This document shows positions 35,101-45,995 of a stretch of DNA of 64,000 nt, piece by piece. The notes beneath the pieces were generated by a model. That model was not told the origin of the DNA and made no database searches. It saw only the letters and a program-made list of their open reading frames with translations. The translations under genes were made by a program, and so were the position numbers. This DNA comes from Dermatemys mawii (taxonomy: Eukaryota > Chordata > Testudines > Dermatemydidae), in NCBI GenBank assembly GCA_007922305.1, contig ML677373.1, positions 16,932,242 to 16,996,241 on the forward strand, in the 5' to 3' direction. Numbering within the stretch: position 1 is the first letter of the stretch; each line of letters begins with the position of its first letter.

Positions 35101-36628
35101 ATAAACTGTAGAATTGTAGTTCTGTCAGATGGTAGGTAGATCCCAGCTCATGGGAGTTCAGGTTCACCTACTAGCAGCCTGCCCTAGTTTGCCATGAATA
35201 GTAACCTAATATTTTCAGGGATAATGCAATATTTCCCTTTTCTGTTTTTTGTTTTTATTTTTGGAACAGAAGTGTTTACACAAGAGCCTTTGTGGGGATT
35301 TAGGGCACAGAAAACCCTAGTTGTGACTCTGGCTATTAACCTCATGTGCCATTTTTATAAAAAGCCACTTTAATACGCTGTTGCATAAAGTATATAAAAA
35401 AAGAAAAATCCATTACCACCAAGAGGATTTGCAATAAGGTATTAGCCCAGTAAGAGGGTTAACCAGGTTGTGCTTTCTTTTTTATAATAATAATCAAGGC
35501 ACAACTTAGTACAAGCAGTTAATATGCAGTTTTGTTGCCACAGGTTAAGATTGTGCAGGCAGAAACCACTGCAGATGTTGGTAGAGACATACATTCCTTT
35601 CACTGACACCAAGATTATACCCTTTTCCTGGCATTTGTATTAACCCAGCAGTGTATTATACACCATAACACAGAATGACTATTCAGAGTTCACTGGTCAT
35701 TGCTTCCTATCTTTAAATGAGATTATAATATGGCTAGCTCAGGATCCTGGTACAGCCTGACTGAGTTATGCCAGGACACTTCGTGGCAGCAGAAAAATAC
35801 AAGTCCATAAAAGATCTCCTTATAAAGCTGCGGGTGGCGGGGAGGGAGAAATGCCTGCTAACCTTCCGCTTATCAGTGGTTGCCACTAGGTCTGGGGTAC
35901 CTGGCTCCCTCCAGTAACTAGTGGAACGTATCAGACCTGTATTTACTCTCCCCAGACTCTGACTGGATTTTACCCTCGAGTGGATGGAGAACTGAGGAGA
36001 ATCCCCTCACATAGTGTCTCTGTATAGGGCATCATGGGAGGGGGGTTACCCTCACAGAAATGGCCACGAGGACTACCCCAAACTTCATAGATTCACCAAG
36101 GGACAGGCCCTCTACTTCCCCAACAGCTGGGCGGGGGACCATCAGCAGACCAGCCCCAGCTCTCTGTCAGGGACCCCCGCTGACCAGGGCAGTCCCTGAT
36201 AGTAAAGGATTCTACTGGAAAGAGAGTGCGGCCTGGGGCTGCCTTGTTCTTTCTGTCTAATGTCTATGGGGGAAGAAGGAGATGAGGTGCATCCCCCTCT
36301 GACCCACGCAACAACCTGTCTAGTCTCCACACCCTCCCCAGGACAGAACCTCCTGGAGAGGCCTCCATGTGATCTGGGGGAGGGAGAGGAGGTGCCACTT
36401 AGACACCTGTGTCCACATGCTATTCGTTGATGAGCTGAGCCTTGGTTAATTACATTCTGCCTGCCTAAATTTGCCCTGCAGTTTCAATTAGATAAGAGGG
36501 GTCTAGTTTTTCTTTCATTTAAACGGGTGTAAATCTGGAATAACTCCACCAAAGCCAGTGGAATTATACTAGGGTAAGGATGAGGAGACTCGGGCTGATA
36601 TTTTCCACTTCCTGCCCATGCTGTTGTA
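35101..36628. other. Non-coding DNA, no gene recognised
   Basis: A moderately GC-rich island-like segment (35830-36400) has short open frames but no family resemblance and few CpGs. 36515-36600 contains the palindromic 'gtgtaaatctggaataactc' type repeat. The rest is AT-rich and unassigned. Confidence 0.45.
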
Positions 36629-37142
36629 CGGTAACACCTCACTTAATGTTGTAGTTGTGTTTCTGAAAAATGCTACTTTAAGTGAAACAATGTTAAGCGA
36701 ATCCAATTTCCCCACAAGTGTTAGTGTAAATAGGGGGAGTTAGGTTCCAGGGACATTTTTTTTGCCAGACAAAAGACTTTATATACATAGACCATATAAA
36801 TTCTAAATAATTTTAAATACACAGTTTAATACTGTACTCCCCAATGATGATTGTGAAGCTTGGTTGAGGCAGGGGCAGAGTGGGGTCGGGGTGCAGGAGC
36901 TCGCCCCGCTCCACGCACCCAGCGTTCCAGCTGGGGACTGGGGTCGGGGCGTGGGGGCTTATCCCATTCCACCCGCCTGGCGCTCCAGCCAGGGAGAGGG
37001 GTCTGGGGCTGGAATGCCGGGTGGACAGAGCGCGGTAATGGAATGGAATTATAACGGAACATTGCACGTATGTTCTCGACTAGATTAGCAACCTAATAAC
37101 AAAGTAACATGAACCGGGACGTCTTTAAGTGCAGAGTCACTG
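36629..37142. mobile_element. Tigger/pogo-like MITE
   Basis: The left end CGGTAACACCTCACTTAA matches the reverse complement of the right end, CAGTGACTCTGCACTTAA, at 13 of 18 positions. TA dinucleotides flank both ends (36627-36628 and 37143-37144), as expected for the Tc1/mariner/pogo superfamily. The interior has an AT-rich left half and a GC-rich right half (36860-37030). No transposase is encoded. Confidence 0.75.
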
Positions 37143-37144
37143 TA

Positions 37145-38692
37145 CAGCATTGCTATCGCTGTTAAACACTGACCACCCCAGATCTGGTTGCATTTCTGTG
37201 ATGAATGACCTTTGTGTCCAGCATGTCTCTTTGTTTTAATTCTGCAAAGCACTTTGGAATCCTCCAGGATGAAAGGTGCTATAGAAAGGCAAGACTGTTA
37301 TTATTCAGATTTGGAAATCGCCTTTCTGAAAATAGTAACTAGTAGATTAAATGCCAAGCCAGGATGAGGCAATAGCACTTTGTACACAGAGAGGATTATT
37401 AGAAATATTTCTTTAGAATGATACCCAGAATGCGAATTACTCGACTTGCCAGGTTACTTATGAAACAGAAAAAGTTACAGAAGCACTTATGTAACATTGT
37501 TTTTCAGGGAAAACGGGGTGGTGGTTTTTCTCAGAGGCTCCAACAGCAAAGTGGCCTAACATCTTGCAAAACCCCTTCATTGCCATTTCCTCAGATTTCT
37601 TTCTAAATGCAGGGCCGAACACATAGAATCATATTCCTGAACAACAAAGAGCAAACTCAGAACCCAGAAGTGGGCAATCTGGGAGACAAGCACAAGGTTG
37701 GACTATTTGATGGGTGAGAAAGGTCCATTTGTTTTTAACTGCCCTGCATATAAATCATGTATGAAACAGTTTATTTTGCACACATCTGGAGCAGTACAAA
37801 CAAGCAATACAAAGTTGATTTTTTTTTCTTTTAGGGGGAAGGCAAGCGAGCCCAAATGTTAAGAACCCCTCCTACCTTTACAGCCTTATTCTCGTTTATA
37901 TCAAGGGCTCTTTATCCTGCTCTGGCAGCAGGTGGAAATAAGGCCCTTTACCCCCATCAGAGCAGTGTAAAGGGGCCATGGTGTAAAATGTGAATAAGTC
38001 TCTGGCAGGTTCTCGTTTTCTGAGTGCAGTGACATTTCTAAACTGCTACCCTAGGCTTCGGAAAGGATGAAGGGGACACTAATAATATTTGGGGCTGAGG
38101 TCTTTGTAAGAATGCCATGATTATCATTATTATTATTATTTATTATTTATTTAACATGCAGAAGGGAAAAGGCTTTATTATTCACCTCAGAATGTTAGCC
38201 CAGAGGCAAATATATGGGAGGTCTCTGGCAATACAAAGTTATGTCGTGCCTAGTATTTAGTCTGTCGAATAGAACATGCAGTTCACCAACTGAGACGGCT
38301 GACAGCGATCTCTTTCAGAGAGTGTGTAATTCACCCCTTCCAAACAATACGACTGGGTGCTTATTTTTTTCATGATATTTTTAAGCTTGATACAGAACAA
38401 GGACGACCAAACCCTCCTCTCCTTCCCAGTAAAGCTCAGACTGGGTGTTTATGTCACTCCTTTAATGGGTGCTCATATTTTAATGCCGTATTTTAAAAAA
38501 TGCATTTACAGAATTTTTTTAATTAAATTTTATGAGTGAATTTACTGCTCATGAACGTGAGTGATTAATAACTCTGGCTAGAGTCAGATGCAGTGTGGCT
38601 AAGTCTTATGCAAACTTCCTGGCCTGGCTCAGCCAGTGCATCTCAGCCTTGACCTCTTTTACCCCAGCTCCTTGAAACACAGACTGGCAGTC
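37145..38692. other. Non-coding DNA, no gene recognised
   Basis: No exons. A short ATT/TTTA microsatellite lies at 38124-38153. The remainder is AT-rich and not assignable by eye. Confidence 0.45.
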
Positions 38693-38949
38693 GTGTGAAA
38701 AACTGTGGCACATTGTGTGATGGGTTTTTTGGTCACATGCCACCAAGCAAGCCAGGAAGAATTTTCCCTTGGAATCTCAATGGGATTTTCTTGGTATTAT
38801 TTATGGGGCATTGTTGGCAAGCACGGTGCTATGCAAATGAGTAAGAACACGATCCCAAAGAGAAGGCCCAATCCCATTCCCTGAGAAGTCAGTGGGAGAT
38901 ATTTAGCTGGCCTCAGTGCGAGCAAGAATCATGCTTCCCTGTTAGGCAG
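38693..38949 (+). repeat. Inverted repeat, left arm (257 bp)
   Basis: This arm is the reverse complement of 39334-39590 over its full 257 bases. By eye I count three mismatches: T/C near 38722, G/T near 38732 and T/C near 38935, about 99% identity. The middle of the arm ('tatttatggggcattgttgg', 'gcacggtgctatgcaaatga') resembles an antisense MIR tail, so part of the duplicated unit is an old SINE. Homology stops abruptly at both ends. Confidence 0.97.
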
Positions 38950-39333
38950 AAACATGACAAAGACTTATTTTCCTGTAGGTGGCCTGGTCCTAGATTCCTT
39001 GGTAATCCAAAACTGTGCCTGGAGATAAGGGAAGTTTTGGCTGCACAAGGAAAACAGGGTCAGGACCAACAAGGAAGTTGGATTTATTAATGGCATTTCT
39101 AATGTGGATTTTGGTGCATTAGTGGGCACGGGATTTTAACTTCTGGTGATCCAAGTCCAGATCACTGTCATGCTCTGGTGTCTCCACACATGGTGCTTCC
39201 ACTGCCTCTTGACTTTAATAGTCTCCAAAGCAGGTGTGTGACTTTTTTGCATGTGAGTATCCCATTAAAATCAATGGGATTATTCACATGCTTCAAGTTA
39301 CAAACATGATTAAGTGCTTTGCTGGAGTGGGGC

Positions 39334-39590
39334 CTGCCTAACAGGGAGGCATGATTCTTGCTCGCACTGAGGCCAGCTAAATATCTCCCACTGACTTCTC
39401 AGGGAATGGGATTGGGCCTTCTCTTTGGGATCGTGTTCTTACTCATTTGCATAGCACCGTGCTTGCCAACAATGCCCCATAAATAATACCAAGAAAATCC
39501 CATTGAGATTCCAAGGGAAAATTCTTCCTGGCTTGCTTGGTGGCATGTGACAAAAAAACCCGTCACACAATGTGCCACAGTTTTTCACAC
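39334..39590 (-). repeat. Inverted repeat, right arm (257 bp)
   Basis: Partner of 38693-38949, in opposite orientation, with a 384-bp spacer between the arms. There is no terminal CA/TG or CAG-type motif and no target-site duplication outside the arms, so a simple transposon is unlikely. The spacer includes a GCTTAAG-type dispersed repeat next to this arm (39245-39333). Confidence 0.97.
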
Positions 39591-40654
39591 TTCCTTCCAA
39601 GTCCCCATCATCCCCCTCCCACGTGACACTCCTCCACTTTCCAGACAACATTACCCTTTCTGTCTCTTGCCATGCCAGCTCCTGGAAACACTGCATACAT
39701 ACCCAGAAGGCTTCTCTGCTCTCTGCTGCAGGATCTGGTCTTACTTTCCAAAAATGCTTCTTAGTATGACATTCATTGGTATATACATATGCATTTTATC
39801 CCCTCCTTTTTCCATTTGCAGTGTTGCCAGTTCCCAAGAGACTTGGTGTTTATTTTTAAAGACCCTGCTCCTGGAGTCCTGTGAATAAATCAGCATGACA
39901 GCTTTCATTTTAAAAAAAATGTTTCTTTCCTTCATGGCTGTGGAGAAAAGCTTGAAAATGGGAATCCTAAAGACTCAAAATATGGACGTCATAAGAAAAT
40001 AACCTCAAGCTTTTTATTATTTGGTTCATTGGTTTGGTTTTTTAAATCTCATTATTTTTGAGTCCTGATTTGTGATTTTTGAACATTTGGTATTGGCAAT
40101 GCTACATTAAACACATTCAGTTTTATGTGGGAGAGGGAAAGAGATTTCGTAAAGCTCCTTATTCAGAATAAAAGGTACTACCAATTTATAGATGATATAA
40201 TTTAAAATTAACAACTGGATTGTTTTAGCAGAACTGGACAAACCTGGAACAACTAGTCTGATGACACTTACTTGCTTTCCGCCTCGCCCCCGAAACAGCA
40301 GTTCTACTTATTGTCTAGAATGGAAAGTCTAATGAATATCAGTGGAGATGAAAAGCATTTTCTTGTGAAATTTATGTCTTGTAGGATATGGTTATTTTTG
40401 GAGAGCAACCATCTCTTTAAAGATCAACATAAAATCGATCTCAGAACATCTCAGATATAACCTGTAGGCGTCCTGCGGGTGTCAATGCTGATTCAGCAAT
40501 AGGGTACACGTGCAGTATACTTCAGCAGTGGTGTATGTATGCGTAACCTATTCCTGAAACCTATGCATATGGCACAGGTTAGCCATATGGAATACAGCTG
40601 AATTCTTAAATCTGAATCAGGACCCCAAATGCAGCACTTTGACTGTAAAGATAC
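39591..40654. other. Non-coding DNA, no gene recognised
   Basis: Short open frames near 39547-39935 have no family resemblance and partly overlap the inverted repeat. I see no transposon signature in the rest. Confidence 0.45.
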
Positions 40655-40862
40655 CACAGGTATGTCCACACTGCATGAGTCTGACCCGTGTCAGTTGATT
40701 CAGGCTCGCAGGCTGTGGGTTCAGGCTGGTGCCTGGGCTCTGGGCTCCAACATCTACACTGTAATTTTATAGCCGTGCAGCCTGAATCCCTGAGTCTGAG
40801 TCATCTGACACGAGCCAGCTGTGGGTATGGTGTTGCAGGGTAGATGTACCTCACATGAACCT
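40655..40862. mobile_element. Harbinger-like palindromic MITE, diverged
   Basis: The left part 'tatgtccacactgcatgagt' and the right part 'gggtagatgtacc' are CTACACT-type degenerate ends. Internally 'gacccgtgtcagttgattca' pairs loosely with 'tctgacacgagccagctg' near the right end. It is related to the truncated element at the window end (63914-64000), sharing the TACACTGCA and CAGCTGACTCAGG-type words. Confidence 0.55.
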
Positions 40863-40878
40863 GTTAAACTGACTAGAG

Positions 40879-41098
40879 CAGTGGTCTTCAAACTGGGGTG
40901 CGTGAGACCCTGGTGCCACCGCCGCTCCTTCCTGGGAGACCACCGAAGTCACGGTCTATTTTTGGCCCGCCGAAATGCCGCTGAAAGAAAGCGGAAGCTT
41001 TCTATTCGGCGGCATTTTGGCAGACATACCCCCGGGGGCCGCGAGCGGAGCGGGGAGTGCGAAAGGGGGCCGTGGCGCCGAAAGTTTGAAGAGCGCTG
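40879..41098. mobile_element. hAT-type MITE with perfect target duplication
   Basis: Ends CAGTGGTCTTCAAACT (left) and AGTTTGAAGAGCGCTG (right) are inverted repeats with two mismatches. A perfect 8-bp duplication GACTAGAG flanks them at 40871-40878 and 41099-41106. The GC-rich interior contains an imperfect hairpin pairing 'gccgctgaaagaaag' with 'ctttctattcggcggc' (about 40977-41015). It is 220 bp, non-autonomous, and relatively young given the intact duplication. Confidence 0.95.
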
Positions 41099-41106
41099 GA
41101 CTAGAG

Positions 41107-42164
41107 AATACTCACAGATTACACTTCTTCATGACATGGCCCAAGAGGTGTACGAAACTATGCATAATGTGCATCCGTATTATCACAGCTGCGTATGTAA
41201 ATTTGACTTTGCTTGTGAGTATACCCAGACAGATATCTACTGTAAATGGCACTGATCCGTTCTTTTGCATACACCATTGTGGTAACTGTGCATATACATT
41301 TTGTGCACAATTATACATTTTCTTCCCCTTTTGAAAATTTGGCCCTTAATGTCTAGGAGTAGACAGGATCTCTATTTTCCAAGGTTCCATAAAATTGCAT
41401 GAAGCCCCTATAATAAGCTGCTTGGAATTCAGTGACGCTACCTCAGAATGATTAAGATAGAACCTATTCTGTTCTTCGTTATCTTTAATGTCTTCAGAAC
41501 ATGATCGGCAAGGGAGTCGTTATAGAAATTGCTAATACAGAACGTAGCACTAAGTAAATGCAATGCGGATTAAATAGCTTGGTTATCTTCACTTGAAGCT
41601 ACAGTCAAACCGTAATATAAAAAACTGCACTGCTCATGTCAGATATTTTGTTTCCTGGTGAGTTTTGTGTTGTCTATACAGAATTATATGGGGAAATTGG
41701 GATAATTCTGCCTAGAACTCCATCATTAAAGTGCCTTTTTTCCCTCTCGCACTGGTGTAAACTAATTCTCTTTAAGTCCCAGTAAGTGAGAGGAAAATCT
41801 AGCCCAAAGCTTTTGACATATCTCTCCTTAGGGAAATGTGTAGAGTGACCATCACCTAGGACTTGGCAGAACAAATATTTACCTGTACAGGTATTAAACT
41901 TCTTATTAACTCTGTATAGCATTTTCCAATGAATAGTCCATGTTTGGCTGAAACTCAAATGACCTAAACAGCTAATCTTGTTGGCAGTTTTTGTGGACTG
42001 CAGACTTAATTATCTCCACTCTCCAGGTATTCTTTTTAAAGATGCTGCCAACCATCCCCACATTTTAGTGAAGAAATCCACAAGTCCAGGTTCCCAATTC
42101 AGTGTAGACATACCCAGAGAGGCCTGATTCTCCACTGACTGACACGCCACTGAAGTTGTGAAGT
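41107..42164. other. Non-coding DNA, no gene recognised
   Basis: AT-rich sequence with no exon-like frames. A 'tgtagacatacccagagagg' end of a Harbinger-like fragment may lie at about 42102-42122. Confidence 0.45.
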
Positions 42165-42575
42165 AGCACTTAGTAGTAGCTGTAGTATATTGTTTTAGTA
42201 TCTAAGGTCCCAATTGAGATCAGGGCCCCATTGTGCAAGGCAATGTGCAAACACATAGTAAGAGAGAGCACCTGTCTTAAATTACAATTTAAACAGACAA
42301 GGCTGAGAAAGGAGGGGAAGCAAAACAGAAGGGACCAAGGGCTTGTGTACATGGGAAGTTAGTGCAGAATAAGCTAGGGCATGAATTTTCGAGTGCAGTC
42401 ACTGTGACACACTTATTCCACGCTAAAAGTGCCTTTGTGCAGTTTAGCTTAGTCTATACTTTCTCCATAGGTAGGCAAGCCCTTTCTCAAGGCCATACAG
42501 TGGCAGAGCAGGACTAGAACTCAGGTCTCCTGCCTCCCACTCCAAGCCCTGTGTACTACACCACACGGCTGTAAA
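42165..42575 (-). repeat. MIR-like SINE, possibly interrupted
   Basis: Antisense tail 'caattgagatcagggcccca' with 'ttgtgcaaggcaatgtgc', then 'acaatttaaacagacaagg' up to about 42338. The head part 'aaggccatacagtggcagag' and 'caggactagaactcaggtct' resumes at 42490-42575. The intervening 42340-42470 ('gggcttgtgtacatgggaag' to 'tagtctatactttctcc') looks like an inserted Harbinger-like fragment. The nesting is tentative. Confidence 0.65.
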
Positions 42576-45215
42576 TTCTCTCTCTCTCCCGTCTCCCCCC
42601 CACCTCACCCCCAAAAAAGTGTTTCCTTCTGCATCAGACTAGGAAAAAAAATCAACATTTCTTGCAAAACAGAATTCTTCTTTTCCAGCCAACCCTGGGT
42701 ATGATGAGTAGCCCTTCATCTCTCTAGTTAACACCCCTGCATAGCTCTCGAATAATTTCTGCATTCGTCTGTTCTGCTTTCCACTCTGAGCATATGTGAA
42801 TCCATGGAGCCCGAAGCTGTTAGACTGAAATATTCCTCAAGCAAAAAAAACCAACCCTCTGCAGGTAGCATCATTGTGTTAAGAAAATATTTTAAAGTCC
42901 TGTTAATTTGAGGACATATTCTTATCTGTTGGCTTTCAACTTGCACCCATGGGCATGAGGAATTAGGTGTGCCAATCCCATTAACAGTAATGGGAGCTGC
43001 GGGCTTAATTCTCGGCATGCTATGCTGAAAATGGAATACCGGCTATATAATTGATTTGGGGCTATTGTTTGAACTTGCCAAATGGATTTCTGAAATGTTT
43101 GTAGCTCATTTTTGAAGCGCTCTCATGCTCAGCCAGACGCACAGGCTATTAAGGGATTTTATTTGACATTTAACAATTTTGTATATTAATATTCCCCTTT
43201 TTCCTAAATCGGCATAATCCCGCTAAATCCTAGCATCAATGGTCATTACACCGAAAGAACAAGAGTTGCTGGTGCCGCTGTGTTCCAACATTGAATTTTG
43301 TGTGAGCTTGGCTGATTCGGACAGATTTATGTTCTGCTATTTCCTGATCTGCAAGCAGAACCTTGCAGGTTCAGCTCTTTGAAAACATTCACGTAAACAA
43401 TCTCACTTCGCTACTTTGAAAGAAGTGGGGTCTGTGCTATCTGCTCATGTAGTGACACCTTAGTGACACAGAGAGAGAGCTTTTCCTTCTCAGCCCCAGA
43501 AAAAATAAGCCTTGAACTGAGTCCCAAGGCACTTGTAGGCAGTGAAGATGAAGAGGCCACATTCTGATCTTAATCCCACTGAAGCTGTCTACTTGATTTT
43601 TCATTGAGCGACTCTGGATTTTAACTAGTCAAAGTGAGAGCAAGAACTTTCATTTCTCCAAGACCTGGTTGATTTCATGGCTCCTGTTTTGATTGGGAAA
43701 GTCTTGTCGTGTCCAGTGGCCATTTAGAGTTGCCTTTGCATAGAATCCAGAGAGATGTAATGTTACAATGCAAGTTATTTAGGACTCTTTCTGTATTATG
43801 GGATTATACTTCCACCCATCCCCATAGTATCTGAGTACCTTCAACGTCATTCCTTTCCACACTCACAAACAATGAGCCATGTTTTGCCACCCTTAGTCGG
43901 GTTGATAACATCCTGACTCCCAATCAACCCCATTAAAATGAGCAGGGCTACTCAGAACTGCCCCCTTCTTCCTCATTTGGTTCTGGCCATGAAGGAGTAA
44001 AGAGGGTTACTCACTCTTTAATTCCTCCACAGAGTACATGGGTGTGTAGGGTAAGGAATGGGTGTCACGCTGTCTGCAATCCTGGTCACTGGATAGCATG
44101 GGGAGGGGATGTGGTCAATCAATTTCTACCCCTTGGGAGCAAGGAGGAATTACTGGAAGAACGATGACTCAGAGGTGTGGGCCTGTTGCATAATGCTTTG
44201 GGAGGTAATCTTGCGGCAATGCAGTTTACACACTACCCTTTGCTCCAGGCTAGCCCTATGTGACCAAGAGTGATCTGTGCATCCTGAGTCGTCTTGTCCA
44301 GAACGGCCGCTGTATTAGGAAATATGGGTTGGGGTGCAGAAAGTGGACAACACACTGAGCCCCTAGTAAAGAATCTTCCTGATAAACAGAAGTACCAGAA
44401 CCTCTTGCTGGAAGACGTTGGAGTTTCTTTTTCATCTCTGACCAGTCTGCATTTCAGACTAGCGAGGAGGTTTCAGCACCTAACTGGAAAGTCTCAAGAA
44501 GATAGAATCTATGTGCCACGGATATATTTTTTTAATTCCCAACTGAAGTCGCTGTGAAGCTCTGCTTCCTGGCCAATGGTGTGGTAGCTGAAACATGGCT
44601 GCCACCTCCAGTCTCCCCCTCATGGCCTAGGGAGGCCATGGCAACACTGTGCCATCAGTGCTGTCTGGGTATTCTGCAATAATTGACTCCCAGACCCAAG
44701 CACTGAGAACAAGCTCCCCCTTTTGCCTCTTTTACAGGGTACTCAACACAGAAAAAGGCGGAAAGCAGCAGTCCTCCTTCTGAATGCGTCTCACTTGTTA
44801 TGAAAGAGAAGGCAGCATATATGCTGCTCTCCTTCCCAGCACTCACCCCAGTTGGCTTGGAGGAGAGGAGCCTTCCCCCATCCTCTAGCACAGAGTTCCT
44901 GGTCCTTGGCCCTTAAACGGTAGCGTGATTCTTCCCCAAGCATTAACTGTTCTTCCAGCACCATCTTCCTCTCTTCCAACATCTGTCTCTGCCCTTCTGT
45001 AGTCCTGGATCCATTCAGAAAGCCCTAGGAACCTTAGAGGGACACGCCATGGATCAGGGGTTGACTGAGCCTTAATCCCTACCATCCTGGAAAGGACGTC
45101 ACCCTATTACAGTATCCATCACTATCAAATCAACGTTTCTAAAAGGACTAACACTGTGGTATCTGGCCCTATGGTAGCAGTGCAGGATTGCCACAGTGAA
45201 TTAAATTTTGCTGTA
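42576..45215. other. Non-coding DNA, candidate regulatory stretch
   Basis: No gene recognised. 43020-43400 is AT-rich, unique-looking and free of recognised repeats, with dense TAAT/ATTA words. It is a candidate conserved non-coding element, untested. The remainder is unassigned. Confidence 0.4.
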
Positions 45216-45420
45216 TCAAGTCCAACATCCTATCTCTAGCATAGAACAATATCGGAAGCTTCAGAAGAAGGCATGTCTCCCCATTCCATCCCGGATGATA
45301 ATGCACCTAGCCAAATGTGCAGCGTTACATGTGTATGGGGAATTCTTTCTTGACCCCTTTTGCTGCAAAATATGAACTCTGACTCAAGTCTTGTAATATG
45401 TCCTTTTAAAGCCTTCTATC
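45216..45420 (-). repeat. CR1 3' UTR fragment
   Basis: 'caacatcctatctctagcat' and 'gaagcttcagaagaaggcat' on the plus strand resemble the antisense of the CR1 subfamily end seen in sense orientation at 28414-28552. It is diverged, with unclear limits. Confidence 0.5.
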
Positions 45421-45772
45421 ATAAAAAAAACACAAACCCCAACATACACTTGTTCACTAATTACCAAAGTATTCTGTTTGGTTTTAGTTAATCTACCCAA
45501 CCACGCGTCACATTTCAGTGGTAACTCATGCAAAGATCTTGGGGGTGTGATTCAGATACTTTAAAAATCGCCAGCACTTGTGAGCTTTATTTCTTAAAGG
45601 CTATGACACAGATTTGTGGGCTTGGTTATATTTTGACGTTTCCTCCTATTAGAATCTCTTTAGAGAAGTTGTGGTTGATACCATATGAAATGAATGAACT
45701 CTCGCGGATAAGATGAATGAGGTTTTCATTTAGTTAAGGGACTGATGTAGATAATTTACCAGCCGTAGCAAG
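45421..45772. other. Non-coding DNA, nothing recognised
   Basis: About 350 bases between a CR1 fragment and a hAT element. No gene or repeat signature seen. Confidence 0.45.
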
Positions 45773-45780
45773 ATAGTAGA

Positions 45781-45987
45781 CAGGGCCGGCTCCAGGCACC
45801 AGCATAGGAAGCACGTGCCTGGGGCAGCACTCTGTAAGGGGCACCGTTTTGGCCAATCTTAGGGCTGCACTCCTCCAGCAGTGCTGGCCTTTTTTTCTTT
45901 TTTTCTTTTTTTTTTTTTTGCTCCAGCGGCGCTCCTCCATCTGCCCTTTTTGCTTGGGGTGGCAAAAAAAAGTTAGAGCCGGTCCTG
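45781..45987. mobile_element. hAT-type MITE with perfect target duplication
   Basis: The left end is CAGGGCCGGCTC and the right end GAGCCGGTCCTG (one mismatch). A perfect 8-bp duplication ATAGTAGA lies at 45773-45780 and 45988-45995. The interior 'gcagcactctgtaaggggca' and an impure T tract (45890-45920) match a short hAT family I associate with turtles. It is 207 bp with no coding capacity. Confidence 0.95.
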
Positions 45988-45995
45988 ATAGTAGA

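Noticed and set aside
36014..36260. GC-rich open frames of 61-66 codons as a possible exon
   Set aside because: No family resemblance, no partner exon and no convincing splice sites. CpG content is low, so it is not a second promoter.
38693..39590. Inverted repeat as a MITE or foldback transposon
   Set aside because: No recognisable terminal motif, no target-site duplication in the flanks, and only this one pair seen in the window. Duplication or assembly artefact is more economical.
39439..39888. Open frames of 85 and 113 codons on opposite strands at 39.4-39.9 kb
   Set aside because: They span the right arm of the inverted repeat, which includes a SINE tail. No conserved domain or splice context.
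40821..41255. 144-codon plus-strand open frame
   Set aside because: It runs through the GC-rich hAT MITE at 40879-41098, so the frame is a by-product of the inserted element.
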